This document shows positions 32,290 to 42,003 of a stretch of 64,000 bases of DNA, in pieces. Positions within the stretch are counted from its first letter, which is position 1. Every line of letters starts with the position of its first letter. Source of the DNA: Aphelocoma coerulescens (lineage: Eukaryota; Chordata; Aves; Passeriformes; Corvidae); assembly GCF_041296385.1 (NCBI RefSeq), contig NC_091014.1:52532078-52596077 (forward strand). The letters are read 5' to 3'. Both the position numbers and the translations under genes were made by a program. A model generated the notes under the pieces. It worked only from the letters and a program-made list of their open reading frames with translations, made no database searches and was not told the origin of the DNA.

Positions 32290-32400
32290 GCTCCAATCCG
32301 AAGGCGCCGCCGGGCCCGGCCAGCCAATGGGAAGGCTGTTGCTAACACGCCGCAGTTATTTTTAGCACGGCCGGCGCTCGCGCACCTTGCGGGTCTCTCG
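32290..32400 (+). promoter_or_regulatory. TOB2: Candidate TOB2 core promoter (CCAAT, CCAAT, AT-rich box)
   Basis: Two CCAAT boxes (32293-32297 and 32324-32328) are followed by TTATTTTTAG (32356-32365), an isolated AT-rich element in GC-rich surroundings. That element fits the MEF2 consensus and could act like a TATA box. The spacing would place a start near 32,385-32,400, with CCAAT boxes near -70 and -100. Start and direction are inferred; other starts in the island are likely. Confidence 0.45.
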
Positions 32401-33179
32401 TCTCCGCCGCGGCGGGGCCCGGCCCAGCTCTGTTAGAGGCGGAGGCACACAGGCGTGCTGAGACAAAATAGTCCGGGGGGCGGGGAGCTCGTGCCGGGGG
32501 CGGGGTCTCCGTCCCCATCTCGGGGTCGCGGGGATGGTCGCGCTGTTCCTGCCCTCCCCGCAGTGACACCAGCGCGCCCGGTTTGGCCTTGCCCCGTTGT
32601 TTCCCGGGGAGATGCGCTCGTAGCCCCCCGGGCTCCCCACCCTCATCGGGGACCCGGGGTCCCGAGGGGTTTGCAACGATGGAAGGAGCCGGGATTTCTC
32701 GTGGGCACGTCGCCCCGAGCTGTTCCGCCCTAGCAGGGCGGGGGGCTCCACCACGGGGGTTTTTCCAGACGTGACTGGGGCATGCAGGGAATTGACCCTT
32801 CGGGAGTCCCGGGGCCGGCCTTGCCACCGAGCTGGGGCTTGACAGTACTCGTGGTGCGCGGGGGCGGGGACCACGCCGGCCGGTCTCGGCCCTGCCCGCT
32901 CCGTTCGATTCTCCCCCACCTCCCGTCGCCTCAGGCTACGCCGCTTGGGGAAATCCTCAGGTCAATCCCCGCTAAGGCCGCGGCCCCCTCCTTTCCCTTG
33001 TGCTCGGATGCGGGATACTCCCGGTGCTGGGGGGGCAGCAGAGAGGGCTCCGCCGGCCCGGCCCCCCCGTCCCATCCCGGGGCGCTGCGGATGGCGACGG
33101 GAGGGGGAAGTAGTCCCGGCCCGCCCCCCGCGGCCGCATCACGCGGGGCGGGAGCGGATCCGTGCGCCGAGAGGTTGCT

Positions 33180-33402
33180 AAGGGTGAAAGTTTGCCGTGA
33201 GTTGGCTCACTCGGGGCCAGGGCGCGGGCGGCTCTGGGGACACGGCAGCGGCATCCACACCACAGCACCAGGCCCGCCCCGCGCCGCCGGGGACAAGGGA
33301 GGGAGGGGACAGACGAGACAGGGCAGAGCAGAGACCCGCCGGCAGCGCCCACGGCCCCCGCGACAGCCGCCAGCAGCCGCCGGCCCTGGAGCCGAGGACG
33401 AA
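33180..33402 (+). other. TOB2: TOB2 noncoding exon 1, 3' part (5'UTR)
   Basis: The best splice donor of the island, GACGAA|GTAAGT with GT at 33403, ends this GC-rich segment. TOB family genes have one or more untranslated 5' exons and a single coding exon, so a donor here joining the acceptor at 37513 is the simplest model. The 5' limit is unknown; the listed start is arbitrary. Confidence 0.5.
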
Positions 33403-36400
33403 GTAAGTGGGGCCGGGGGTGCTTCCCTCCCCCACACCCCTTCTCGGGCCGGGGCGCCCCCAGCGTGCTTCCTCTCTGTGCGCTCGGTCTGAGGGGGCTC
33501 ATCGTCCCCCTCCCCGCCAGGGGCAGCGATTTGCCCGTCCGTGGAGCCACTGTGCGGCTGTGGCCTCGGGGGGGATTAATGGGGCTTCAAGGGAGAAGAA
33601 TGGGGGTGAAAGTCATTGGATCGGGGACGCTTTGCAGTGCCCCAGTTCACCATTTCCTTCCCTTCAGCCCAGTTAGAGGGGCGGGGGGGACTGGAGCGGG
33701 AATGCGGCTCAGCCCCAGCCCTAGCAGCCCCAAAAAAGGCAGGCTGGGTCCGAGGGCGGCGGCGGGCACCCTGGGCTCCCGGGGAAGGGGGATGTCGCCA
33801 GGGTGTTCCCCTTCGTGCACGATGAGCTCCGTGGGGGAGAAGCCCGGCGACAACAAAGGCGCTGTCGGGGCTGGGCTGGGCTGGGCTGCCCTCCCCCCCT
33901 CTCCCCCCAAATCTCCCCCGGACACCCCGATCTGCGGTGCCCCGCTGGGCGTGCGGGGCCAGGAGCTCGCCCTTTTGACATATCCGCATCCATCCGACCG
34001 CTCTGTTGGGAACCTTGTTTGCGACCTCGCGTGCCCCACTGGGGCGAAGGGGACAAGCAGCGAGGGGCGGGGGAGACAGACAGAAGGATACTGGGACTTG
34101 TGGCCTCCCGGGCTCCGTCCCGCAGCCGTGGCGGGGAAGCAGCTGCGGGGTGGGACGCGCCCGCCCATCCCTGCCGAGAGGGAGGGAGGAGAAGGGTAGA
34201 AGGGGGCGGCTGCCCGGCGGTCCCGGGCCGCGGGGCGTGTTCCCGGCCGTGGGCAGCACCGGGAAGGGCGGGCGGGCCCTAGCGCGCATGTGCCCTGGAA
34301 AATTTTGTGCTCTGCCCCGCTGGGGGACGCGCCGGGCCGGGCGCGGGGCGCGCCGGGAGCTGCAGTCCGGGGAGAAGTAGGTCGCGGGGCAGGGAGGGGG
34401 GTGAGGACTACAGCTCCCGGCGTGCCGGGGCTGGCCGGGCACCGGGGATGGCCGCACTACCGGGGATGGAGGGGGTGACAGGGATCGTCCCCGCGGGGCC
34501 GTTCGTCTGGCGGGGGGAAGCCTCTCCAGCGGCGTTTAGGGGGGTGCTGGGAAGGGCGCTCTCGTTCCAGACGGGTGTGTCCGGCTGTGGAACCACGGGC
34601 TGTCCGTTCAAGTCCCGAGGCGGTGGCCAGCCCGTTCCGGGGGCCAGGCCGCCTTCGGGATCTCGAAGGGGGATACCGGCAAGGTCACCCACCGTGTTGG
34701 TGTAGCCAGGAGGAGAGGGAATCGTTTCTGTGTTCCTTCTTCTCTGTTGCAAGTGATGGTCTGGCCTCTCCCCTTCAGCATACCGACAAACGGGGAGCCT
34801 GAGGGGGCTCCTTTGTTCCCTGCCAGCACCTCGATGCTGTACAGTAAGCCTTTACTTTGAAAATGCTGGTCTTTATGGAAGCCTGCTCAGAATACCTCTT
34901 ACAATTGATATTCGGTAGTTTCTTCTCTCAGAGCCATGCTGCTTCAGCTGGTTTTTGGTGGGGTTTGGGTTTTTAAATTTTTTTTTAAATTTATCACTTT
35001 CTAGTGCAGTAGAAAGAAATTGAGAGGAGCCTACTGGAGCATATCTTGCCATATCAACAACCTGAGGAGCCAGTGACTTTATTTTGTGCCTTCTGCAGGT
35101 ATCAGTTGTATGCCACTACCTTGGCAGCTTTGGTGTTATTAGGCTAATTAACTTACTTTTTTCATAAACAAGGTACAGAGTATTCTCTTTTTCGGAAAAT
35201 ACGATAAAAGAATAAAGGAGACATATGATGTATAATTGTACATTCTCATTGATTTCTGCAAAAAGTTGATGAGGACCTGGTTTCCTCAATGTATATTGAG
35301 ACATTTGTTTTGGCAGATAGGGTGTTACCAAATTTTGGCCACTCTTTCTTTCCCAGTCTTTTATATCTGATTTCTTACTAGATTTTTGATCTGGATTAGA
35401 ATTTATCACAAGACTAAAAGACTTACAAACTGGCTGTTCTCTTCGTGCTTAACTTGCTGGGATCCCAAGGTGTCCTCTCTTTCGAATGTCTCAAAGCCAA
35501 AGTAGTTAGAGAGCTCCTTGTAATCCTCCCTTGAGGTAGTATAGTCCATACAAACTCTTGTTAAGGTTTAGGCATGCTCTTTTAGGGGTTTGCTTCATAC
35601 TTCATTTCTGTGGAAAAGGCTCTGTCTCTGTGGCAAGACTTTTGCCTTCTGAAAATGGCTTCTCCTTACTGTTCTTAGAAAAAACTGTGGTTCCTTATTT
35701 CTTTGGTATTCATCTGTTCTTACTTGGACTTGGTCAGGTTGCAGTGACCTACCAAAGTTTGTTACATTACAGTAATTCCTTAAAGTAGGTTTTTAAGGCA
35801 AGACTTCTTTTTCATTCCCTTGTTCCTGCATGGTTTTATGTTGCTGAATCAAACCCAAAGGGGGTTCCTTTCAGAACTGGCCTCCCTGTTGGCAGATTTG
35901 GGATGTGGGATCTGTTTCTTGTTGCCATCATCCTAAAACTAAGCCTCTGTGAACTCGGAGTAGTACAGAAAAAGCATAGAATCTGCATCCCTTTTTTGTA
36001 GTAAAGCTTCAAAATACTTGAGGGCTTGTTTAAAAATTATTCAGTCCTTCCTGTCCACTAAACTAGACCAAGCAAACAAGTCTGGTCAGTTTTTTAATTC
36101 CTCCTGACTTAGGCCAGCATGGATACCTGGTTGTGCTGCTGGGATTTTTCAGGAGAATGCTGACAGTGTATGTTTGTACTCCATCCCCACCCCCAAATAA
36201 TTGTCACACATCATAAACATTGGCTTAAGTGCTGTGCAAGAACATCCCTAAAGCCCATTTTAGGAAGAAGGTTGAACACAGTGTATCTCTTTGAGCAAGG
36301 TGAGAGCAGCTGAAGACAGAGCGGCCTCTGACTAAGCTGCCAATTAAAAACTGGATATTCTTCTTTCCTCTGGAGAGGCGTGGAGGCTACTGGAAGTGTG

Positions 36401-37513
36401 CTTCCTCTTAAAATATCTGTGGGATTCATCTTCTTTGGATGAGTGACAGAGTGTAGTGCTGACATACCTGGTTTGGTTTGGTTTTTTTTTGTACCCAGAC
36501 AAATATTGTTTGCAAATCTGTGTGTAATGGAAGAGTTGAGTGTTGTGGCTTTGCATTGTGCTTTTGTGGGTTCTCTCCATTTTGGAGACTTCCTTACAAG
36601 GCAGAGAGAGAGAGGAGGGAAGGATTACTTCAATCTTTGGCAAGCAATTTCAGTTTTTATTAAGTAGGTACCTGATCCTGGCAGAGCTCATCTTCCCTCT
36701 GTGCAGGGATAAGCGATGTGAACTGTATTGGACAGGCTGTTGGCACGTGCGTATTTTGTGACCCTGTGTGTGTTTCCTGTCCCATTCTTCCCCCCCCTTT
36801 CCCCCCCCCCGAATTAAACTGAGATTTTATGCTTGTAGCTAGGCAGAGTCTCAACTGGGTACACTTAATAAGATACGTGCCTGCCAGTCAAGGGGATAGT
36901 AAACATGGGCTGGCAGCTGGTGCCTCGGCCCCCTCCCTCGCTCCTTCTCGTCCCTTCTGCGCTTGTGCCAGCAGGACGTGGCACCCGGCACAACCACCCA
37001 GCCTCCCGGAGGAGAGGCTGGCCCTGCCGTCCTGAGCACGAGCAGATCTCTCTGCACAAAGCTGCTGAGCGAGTCACGAGGCTGTTCAGGTGCTGCACTT
37101 GTGCTCTGGAGAGGCTGGTGCAGGTGAGCCGTGCTGGAAGCAGCTGGGTGCCAGGGCAGGAAAGCCGTGTTAGATGTGCTGACAGAGCTCTGCCAGAGCA
37201 GACAGTGGCCTGCCAGGTTACAGCAGCAGTGCTTGGCAGCGAGGTGAGTGTGATGTACATACTTGTGTGCAGGTAGTGGCTACACCCTTCTTTCTTCTGA
37301 AAGAGGAGCAGGGAGACTCCTCCCTACTGGCATCCCTCTGTTTTGAAGACCAGTAGAGTTGTGGTGACTCTCCTAGAGAGCATTACTTCTTGTTAGTATT
37401 TGTGCAAACTGCTCATTCTGCTTTGTTCATGAAAAGGCACAGTTGTTTATCTCAACAGGTGGAGAGCTGTTGTCTTCTGTAGTCTTCATCCATCCTTTTC
37501 TCTCTTTCCCTAG
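33403..37513 (+). other. TOB2: TOB2 intron 1
   Basis: About 4.1 kb between the candidate exon 1 donor and the strong acceptor CTCTTTCCCTAG at 37512-37513. The first 1.4 kb is CpG island. C-rich runs lie at 36790-36810. A GC-rich segment at about 36,900-37,250 has two good donor-like sites (CAG|GTGAGC near 37,120; GAG|GTGAGT near 37,243) and could hold an alternative 5' exon. Confidence 0.6.
34348..34425. promoter_or_regulatory. Inverted pair of ZNF143/THAP11-type (SBS) motifs
   Basis: Plus strand 34407-34425 reads ACTACAGCTCCCGGCGTGC, close to the known promoter motif ACTACAATTCCCAGCATGC bound by ZNF143 and THAP11. On the minus strand, 34366-34348 reads ACTGCAGCTCCCGGCGCGC, a second, weaker copy facing the other way, 40 bases apart. 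Such sites usually lie close to transcription starts, so an additional or divergent start near 34.4 kb is possible. Confidence 0.55.
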
Positions 37514-37599
37514 GTCTCTTTGGAGTCAAAACTTGTCTATGTTTCTGTCATTTTGTCACTTTTAATACACTGCCCTGACTTGCTTGCTGTGAAGAGAGT
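37514..37599 (+). other. TOB2: TOB2 5'UTR in the coding exon
   Basis: Sequence between the polypyrimidine/TAG acceptor and the ATG. The acceptor tract is an almost unbroken pyrimidine stretch of more than 20 bases. Confidence 0.65.
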
Positions 37600-38622
37600 A
37601 TGCATCTGGAGATCAAAGTTGCTCTTAACTTCATCATCTCATACCTGTACAACAAGCTTCCTCGGAGGCGGGCAGACCTGTTTGGTGAGGAGCTAGAGCG
37701 CCTGCTGAAGAAGAAATATGAGGGTCACTGGTACCCAGAGAAACCTCTGAAGGGATCTGGCTATCGCTGTGTTCATATAGGGGAGACGGTGGATCCGGTG
37801 GTGGAGCTGGCGGCCAAGCGGAGCGGGCTGGCTGTGGAGGATGTACGTGCCAATGTGCCAGAAGAGCTGAGTGTCTGGATTGATCCTTTTGAGGTTTCCT
37901 ACCAGATCGGTGAGAAGGGCTCTGTTAAGGTTCTCTACCTAGATGACAGTGAGGGCTGCAGTGCCACAGAGCTGGACAAAGAGATCAAGAGCAGCTTCAA
38001 CCCCGATGCCCAGGTATTTGTCCCTATCGGCAGCCATGACAACTCGCTGTCCAACTCTCCGTCCCCCTCCTTTGGCCAGTCACCCAGCCCCACCTTCATC
38101 CCTCGCTCTGCACAGCCCATCACTTTCACCACTGCCACCTTTGCTGCCACTAAGTTCGGCTCAACCAAGATGAAGAAGGGTGGAGGAGCCGGAGGAGGGG
38201 GCGGTGGAGCAGGGGCTGTGCAGCAGCCAAGAATGGTCAGGTCTCCCACCACCAACCTGCTGAAGCACAAGGGCCTCTCCCTGTCTATGCACTCTCTGAA
38301 CTTCGTCGGGAGCGCTGGGAGCCAAGCCCCGCAGTCACAGCTCTCCCCCAATGCCAAGGAGTTCGTTTACAGTGGCGGCTCACCGGGAGCCAGCAGTCTC
38401 TTCTTCGATGGTGTTGCCAGTGAGAGCCAGGCCAGCAGCATCCCGCCAGCATCGCAGTTCAACGCCAGCACAGGTGGTACCTTTGATATGGCTCAGGTCT
38501 TCAGTGGCAGCACCAATAGCCTCTTTTTGGAGAAGTCTCCCTTCGTGGAAGGACTCAGCTACAACCTGAATGCCATGCAGTATCCTAGCCAGTCGTTCCA
38601 GCCCGTCGTCCTGGCCAACTGA
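37600..38622 (+). CDS. TOB2: Transducer of ERBB2, 2 (TOB2), BTG/TOB antiproliferative adaptor
   Basis: TOB proteins slow cell growth and link the CCR4-NOT deadenylase to poly(A)-binding protein, promoting mRNA deadenylation. The intronless frame encodes 340 residues (human 344). Residues 1 to about 115 form the APRO (BTG/TOB) domain, beginning [19 protein letters not shown], with box A near [13 protein letters not shown] and box B near [18 protein letters not shown]. Two PABP-binding PAM2 motifs follow: [11 protein letters not shown] at 132-142 and [10 protein letters not shown] at 248-257. A serine-proline rich stretch (about 152-166) resembles MAPK target sites in TOB1. A glycine run spans 194-205. 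Closer to TOB2 than TOB1 throughout, for example [10 protein letters not shown] and the end QPVVLAN. The ATG has A at -3. Confidence 0.98.
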   Translation: MHLEIKVALNFIISYLYNKLPRRRADLFGEELERLLKKKYEGHWYPEKPLKGSGYRCVHIGETVDPVVELAAKRSGLAVEDVRANVPEELSVWIDPFEVSYQIGEKGSVKVLYLDDSEGCSATELDKEIKSSFNPDAQVFVPIGSHDNSLSNSPSPSFGQSPSPTFIPRSAQPITFTTATFAATKFGSTKMKKGGGAGGGGGGAGAVQQPRMVRSPTTNLLKHKGLSLSMHSLNFVGSAGSQAPQSQLSPNAKEFVYSGGSPGASSLFFDGVASESQASSIPPASQFNASTGGTFDMAQVFSGSTNSLFLEKSPFVEGLSYNLNAMQYPSQSFQPVVLAN

Positions 38623-41002
38623 ACACAAAGGAAGGAGAGTATTTTGGGGCAGGGAGGGAGGGGGGGAAACAAGAACAAAACAAACAAACAAGAGGGAGAG
38701 AAAAGAAAAATAGAAATATACAGAAAATATTAAAACCTTACAAATATAGGTTCTTGGGAAAAGAGAGAGCTCAGTGTTGTTGCGCTGTGCTGGTTAACGC
38801 TCCTGAAGCACTGAATTGTTTTTTAACTCAGTACCTGTGCTTTTTTCCTACTCACTTTTTTACTCCTTAAAATGAGTCTTGGGCTTTTTTTTTGTTTGTG
38901 TTCCCATTTCTCCCACCCCAGCCCAAGACTGGTGCAACTGTAGGTCACAATGCTCCTGATTCCCTCCACCACCCCCTGCCCCACGCTGGACACAGGGCCC
39001 TTCCACCTGGGTGTAGGGATGTCATCTTCATACCACTGTGCTGGAGGAGGGACTAGAAGAGGATGAGTCAGTGTTGGTGGAGACAAACACACTCTTGTTG
39101 CGTGCTAGCCAGAATGGGTGGGTGAGCCTGCTTTTTCTGTTACAGCTCTGCATGTAGACAAAGAGCATCTCCTGTGTCCACGGGTGCAGACCATTGTGCT
39201 GTTGTGGCTCCAGCCCAAGCTGGCATCAGCTGTTCCGTCTGTGTGCTGAAAAGCACTAACTCTTCTTCTTGACCATCTTCCAGCATGTCACAGGGCAGAG
39301 TATTACTGTGAAATGGTTTCTTCCTGCTCCCTTCCTCATCTGCACTTCCAGTTCTGGCTACAGGGGGACAGTGCTTTGAGCTTAGTTGCTCTGGTTATTG
39401 GACCTTTCTGTACCTGAGCGAGAGGGCCTTTTTGTGCTCTCTCAGGGCTGCCCAGTCGGTCTGGGTGACAGCCCCTGTGGTGTAGAAACACCACCTGCCT
39501 GTCCCTGTGGCTTGGGGGAGGTGGCACTGAACCAGCTGGACTCGGCTTGGATCCTGCCCCCACTTCCCAGATGTTCTCCCCAGCAGCAGGGGCCAGCATC
39601 CACTTGAGGTGGCCCCTGAGGTCAGAGTTCTCATTATCTGCTGTGAATTCATCTTCTTGTCTCAGAGAAGAAATTCCTTCCTTTTTAGTTAATGAGGCAG
39701 CACAACTTTTCAGGAAGATAGGGTGATGTTGAAGCTGCTGTCTTGAGTGGTAGCATAAGGGTTTGTGCTTTCAGCTGGTTATGCACCTGACTAAATCCCT
39801 TGCTTTGCCTTTCTGGAGAAGCTTGAGGAGGGGGCTGATCCAGTGCGAAAAGGAAGCACCTGTCATAAATTCCTCATTCCATCCAGATCACATCAGCATG
39901 GACAGTGGCAAGCTTAGGGCAGAGTAGGGCTGGGTGCTCCAAAGGCAAGTGGTCATCTCAGCCTGTGAATGTATGGTGCCCCTTCACAGCAGGGCTGGGA
40001 TCTGGGACTCCACAGCTTTCCCCAGGATGATGTGCTGCAGTCAGGCAGGAGTGGCTTTTCAGCTTGATTGCTTCTGTGTTGAGGACTCCAGAACCCACCT
40101 TCCAAGAAAGCCAAAGGAGGGCAGTTTCATGCCCAGGAAGGGTGGAGGCTTTTTAGGTGTAAAGGGAGGTCTCCTTGGAGGCTGCTGTGTGAGCATGAAA
40201 GTGTGCAAAGAGGAGAAACATGGAGATGATGAAACTCCAGTCTTTGAAGTTCTCAGTTTAAATGAAAAATAAGCTTTTTGCTGCTTCCTGAACTTGAGGT
40301 TTGGTTTTCTTTTAATGTTGCTTCTTGGAGCACAGTCTGAAATCCGCTCCTCCTGTGTTTGTGGAACCAATGTGCTCTTTCAAGAAATCTCAGTTTCAGG
40401 TGAGATGAGCTTGACCATGTGCTTTTCCTGCTCCCTTCCCTGAGATGGAGGCACTCCAGCCCTTTTGTAGTTGTGTTGCCAGTGAGCATTTGCAGAAGGT
40501 AACGGGCTGTCAGAGGGAGACTGCCTCTGCCCAGAGCTCTCCAAGGAGTTTCCAGTGCACCCTTCCTCTCGATGGGTGATGGGGAACGCGGTCCTGACCT
40601 CGTGCCTAGCATGGGCTCCCAAGCAGGCTGCTTGCTATCGAGCTATGACCAACACAGCAGGTGGGTGAGGAGAACAGAGCCCAGCCAGTTTCCCCAGAGC
40701 TGGTGCCCACAGCCTCAACCCTGCAGGTTTCCAGACTAGGACAACTTGATGAGGAATGGCCCAGCTGTTGCGTTTCCCTTTTTTCTTTCCTTTGAACCTG
40801 CCGCTTAACGGATGCTACCACTGCCATGGAGTCCTTCTCCCCAGTAGGGTGCTGCTGGGTGCTGCCCCACATGCTACACTGGACTCTGAGGGCTGCTCAG
40901 CCCCTGATAGCAGGACCTGGTCCAGTTGCCCCCCACTGTCCCCACATCTGACAAAGCCACCTGTGAGCTGCTGCCATGAGACAGCATGCTCTCCTCCAGC
41001 AC

Positions 41003-41039
41003 AGGGAGGGAGGGAGGGAGGGAGGGAGGGAGGGAGGGA
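41003..41039 (+). repeat. (AGGG)n microsatellite, about nine units
   Basis: Uninterrupted AGGG repeats in the TOB2 3'UTR. The transcribed strand product has many closely spaced GGG runs and so could form an RNA G-quadruplex. Confidence 0.95.
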
Positions 41040-41769
41040 AGAAGTGGGGATGTCCCCCGTCCACCTGCTTATGTGTGTGAAGCTTTGATGCTGCTTTGCC
41101 CTGCCACACGTATTCTACCTGCTTTAAAAACAGTGGTGTGAGTGGAAGGAGGAAAAGAAGAGGGACCAACCTCTTTGCATCTTAAAAGGAAAAAAGTGTG
41201 CTTCAGAAATGTTCCTCCAGCATCAGGCAGCAATGGAAACTAATGGCCTTTTCAGGTCTTTTCTAGTCTTGGATGTAGGCGTTCAGCTTCAATTTTATTT
41301 TTTAAAAACCTGCACTAATTTACCTGGTTTCTTAGGAAGAGAAGAGAGAAGATTTTTTTTTTTAACTTTTATTTTTTATGGGTTTATGTTCTTTTTGTTG
41401 ATGTCCGTTTGTATTGAATAATTTGCTACATTTGTAAAATGTAAGAGGTATATATAATATATGTATATTTCTAACGTAAAAAAATGTAATTTTTTTCTTT
41501 TCAAGATTTTTTCTTAAAAAGAGGAGAGAAAAAAATATTTTTTCAGGAAAAAACTTTAAAAAAAAAAAGAAGTGGTGAAGATTCCTTTCTCCCCACTCAG
41601 CCTCCCTTTCCTCCCACCCCTCTCCAAGGAGTGAATCTACAGTTGCCTTGTGGGAGAGGAGTGAAAGAGGACAGAAGTCTGTATGTCTCCGAGTGGAGGG
41701 TTTCTGTGTGTGCTCTGCTTGGGGTTTTTTTTGGAGAAGGGGACTACTGAAAGGGGGGAACCAGGGGGT

Positions 41770-41812
41770 TGCTGTCTTTTTCTTTTTTTTTTTCCTTTTT
41801 TTTTTTTCTTTA
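41770..41812 (+). repeat. T-rich low-complexity tract
   Basis: Runs of 9 to 13 T interrupted by single or double C, near the 3' end of the TOB2 3'UTR. It could be unstable in length. Confidence 0.85.
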
Positions 41813-41854
41813 GCGAAGGAGGAATACAATCAAGAGTTTTGTATTCAGAATGTT

Positions 41855-41862
41855 GTGCAATA
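41855..41862 (+). promoter_or_regulatory. TOB2: Candidate miR-25/32/92 target site
   Basis: GTGCAATA is a perfect 8-mer complement to the seed of the miR-25/32/92/363/367 family, about 140 bases before the TOB2 poly(A) site, a favourable position. TOB and BTG mRNAs are reported targets of this family. An 8-mer occurs by chance fairly often. Confidence 0.35.
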
Positions 41863-41978
41863 TTTTGGAACGGGATATTGGTGTGTCTAGAGATTTAGTT
41901 AAAAACAAACAAAAAACCCCACAAAAAGGTTGATCAAATCTGTACAGTTTCTATTGTTCCAGATTTTTTTAAGTTTGT

Positions 41979-41984
41979 ATTAAA
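41979..41984 (+). terminator. TOB2: TOB2 polyadenylation signal (ATTAAA)
   Basis: ATTAAA, the commonest variant signal, is followed after about 20 bases by a GT-rich stretch (GTTTGTTGTGTGGTGTGTG) that fits a downstream element. Cleavage is expected near 42,000. Confidence 0.75.
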
Positions 41985-42003
41985 AGCATGATATAATAAT
42001 CGT

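Larger units (their letters stand above)
32030..34800. other. TOB2: Large CpG island at the TOB2 5' end
   Basis: Continuous CpG-rich sequence from about 32,030 to 34,800. It covers the candidate core promoter, the first exon and the start of intron 1. Open frames of 236, 244 and 293 codons inside it are overlapping, low-complexity and GC-driven, so they are not annotated as genes. Confidence 0.85.
38623..42003 (+). other. TOB2: TOB2 3'UTR
   Basis: About 3.4 kb from stop to the ATTAAA signal at 41979, similar to the long 3'UTR of human TOB2. It contains an (AGGG)n repeat at 41003-41039, an AU-rich stretch at 41,380-41,560, long T runs near 41,780-41,812 and a possible miR-25/32/92 site. No reading frame here resembles a protein family. 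Long AU-rich UTRs are usual for this short-lived mRNA class. Confidence 0.78.

Noticed and set aside
32782..34457. Open frames of 236, 244 and 293 codons on both strands in the TOB2 CpG island
   Set aside because: They overlap each other in different frames, are Pro/Arg/Gly/Ala-rich and follow from very high GC. No family signature.
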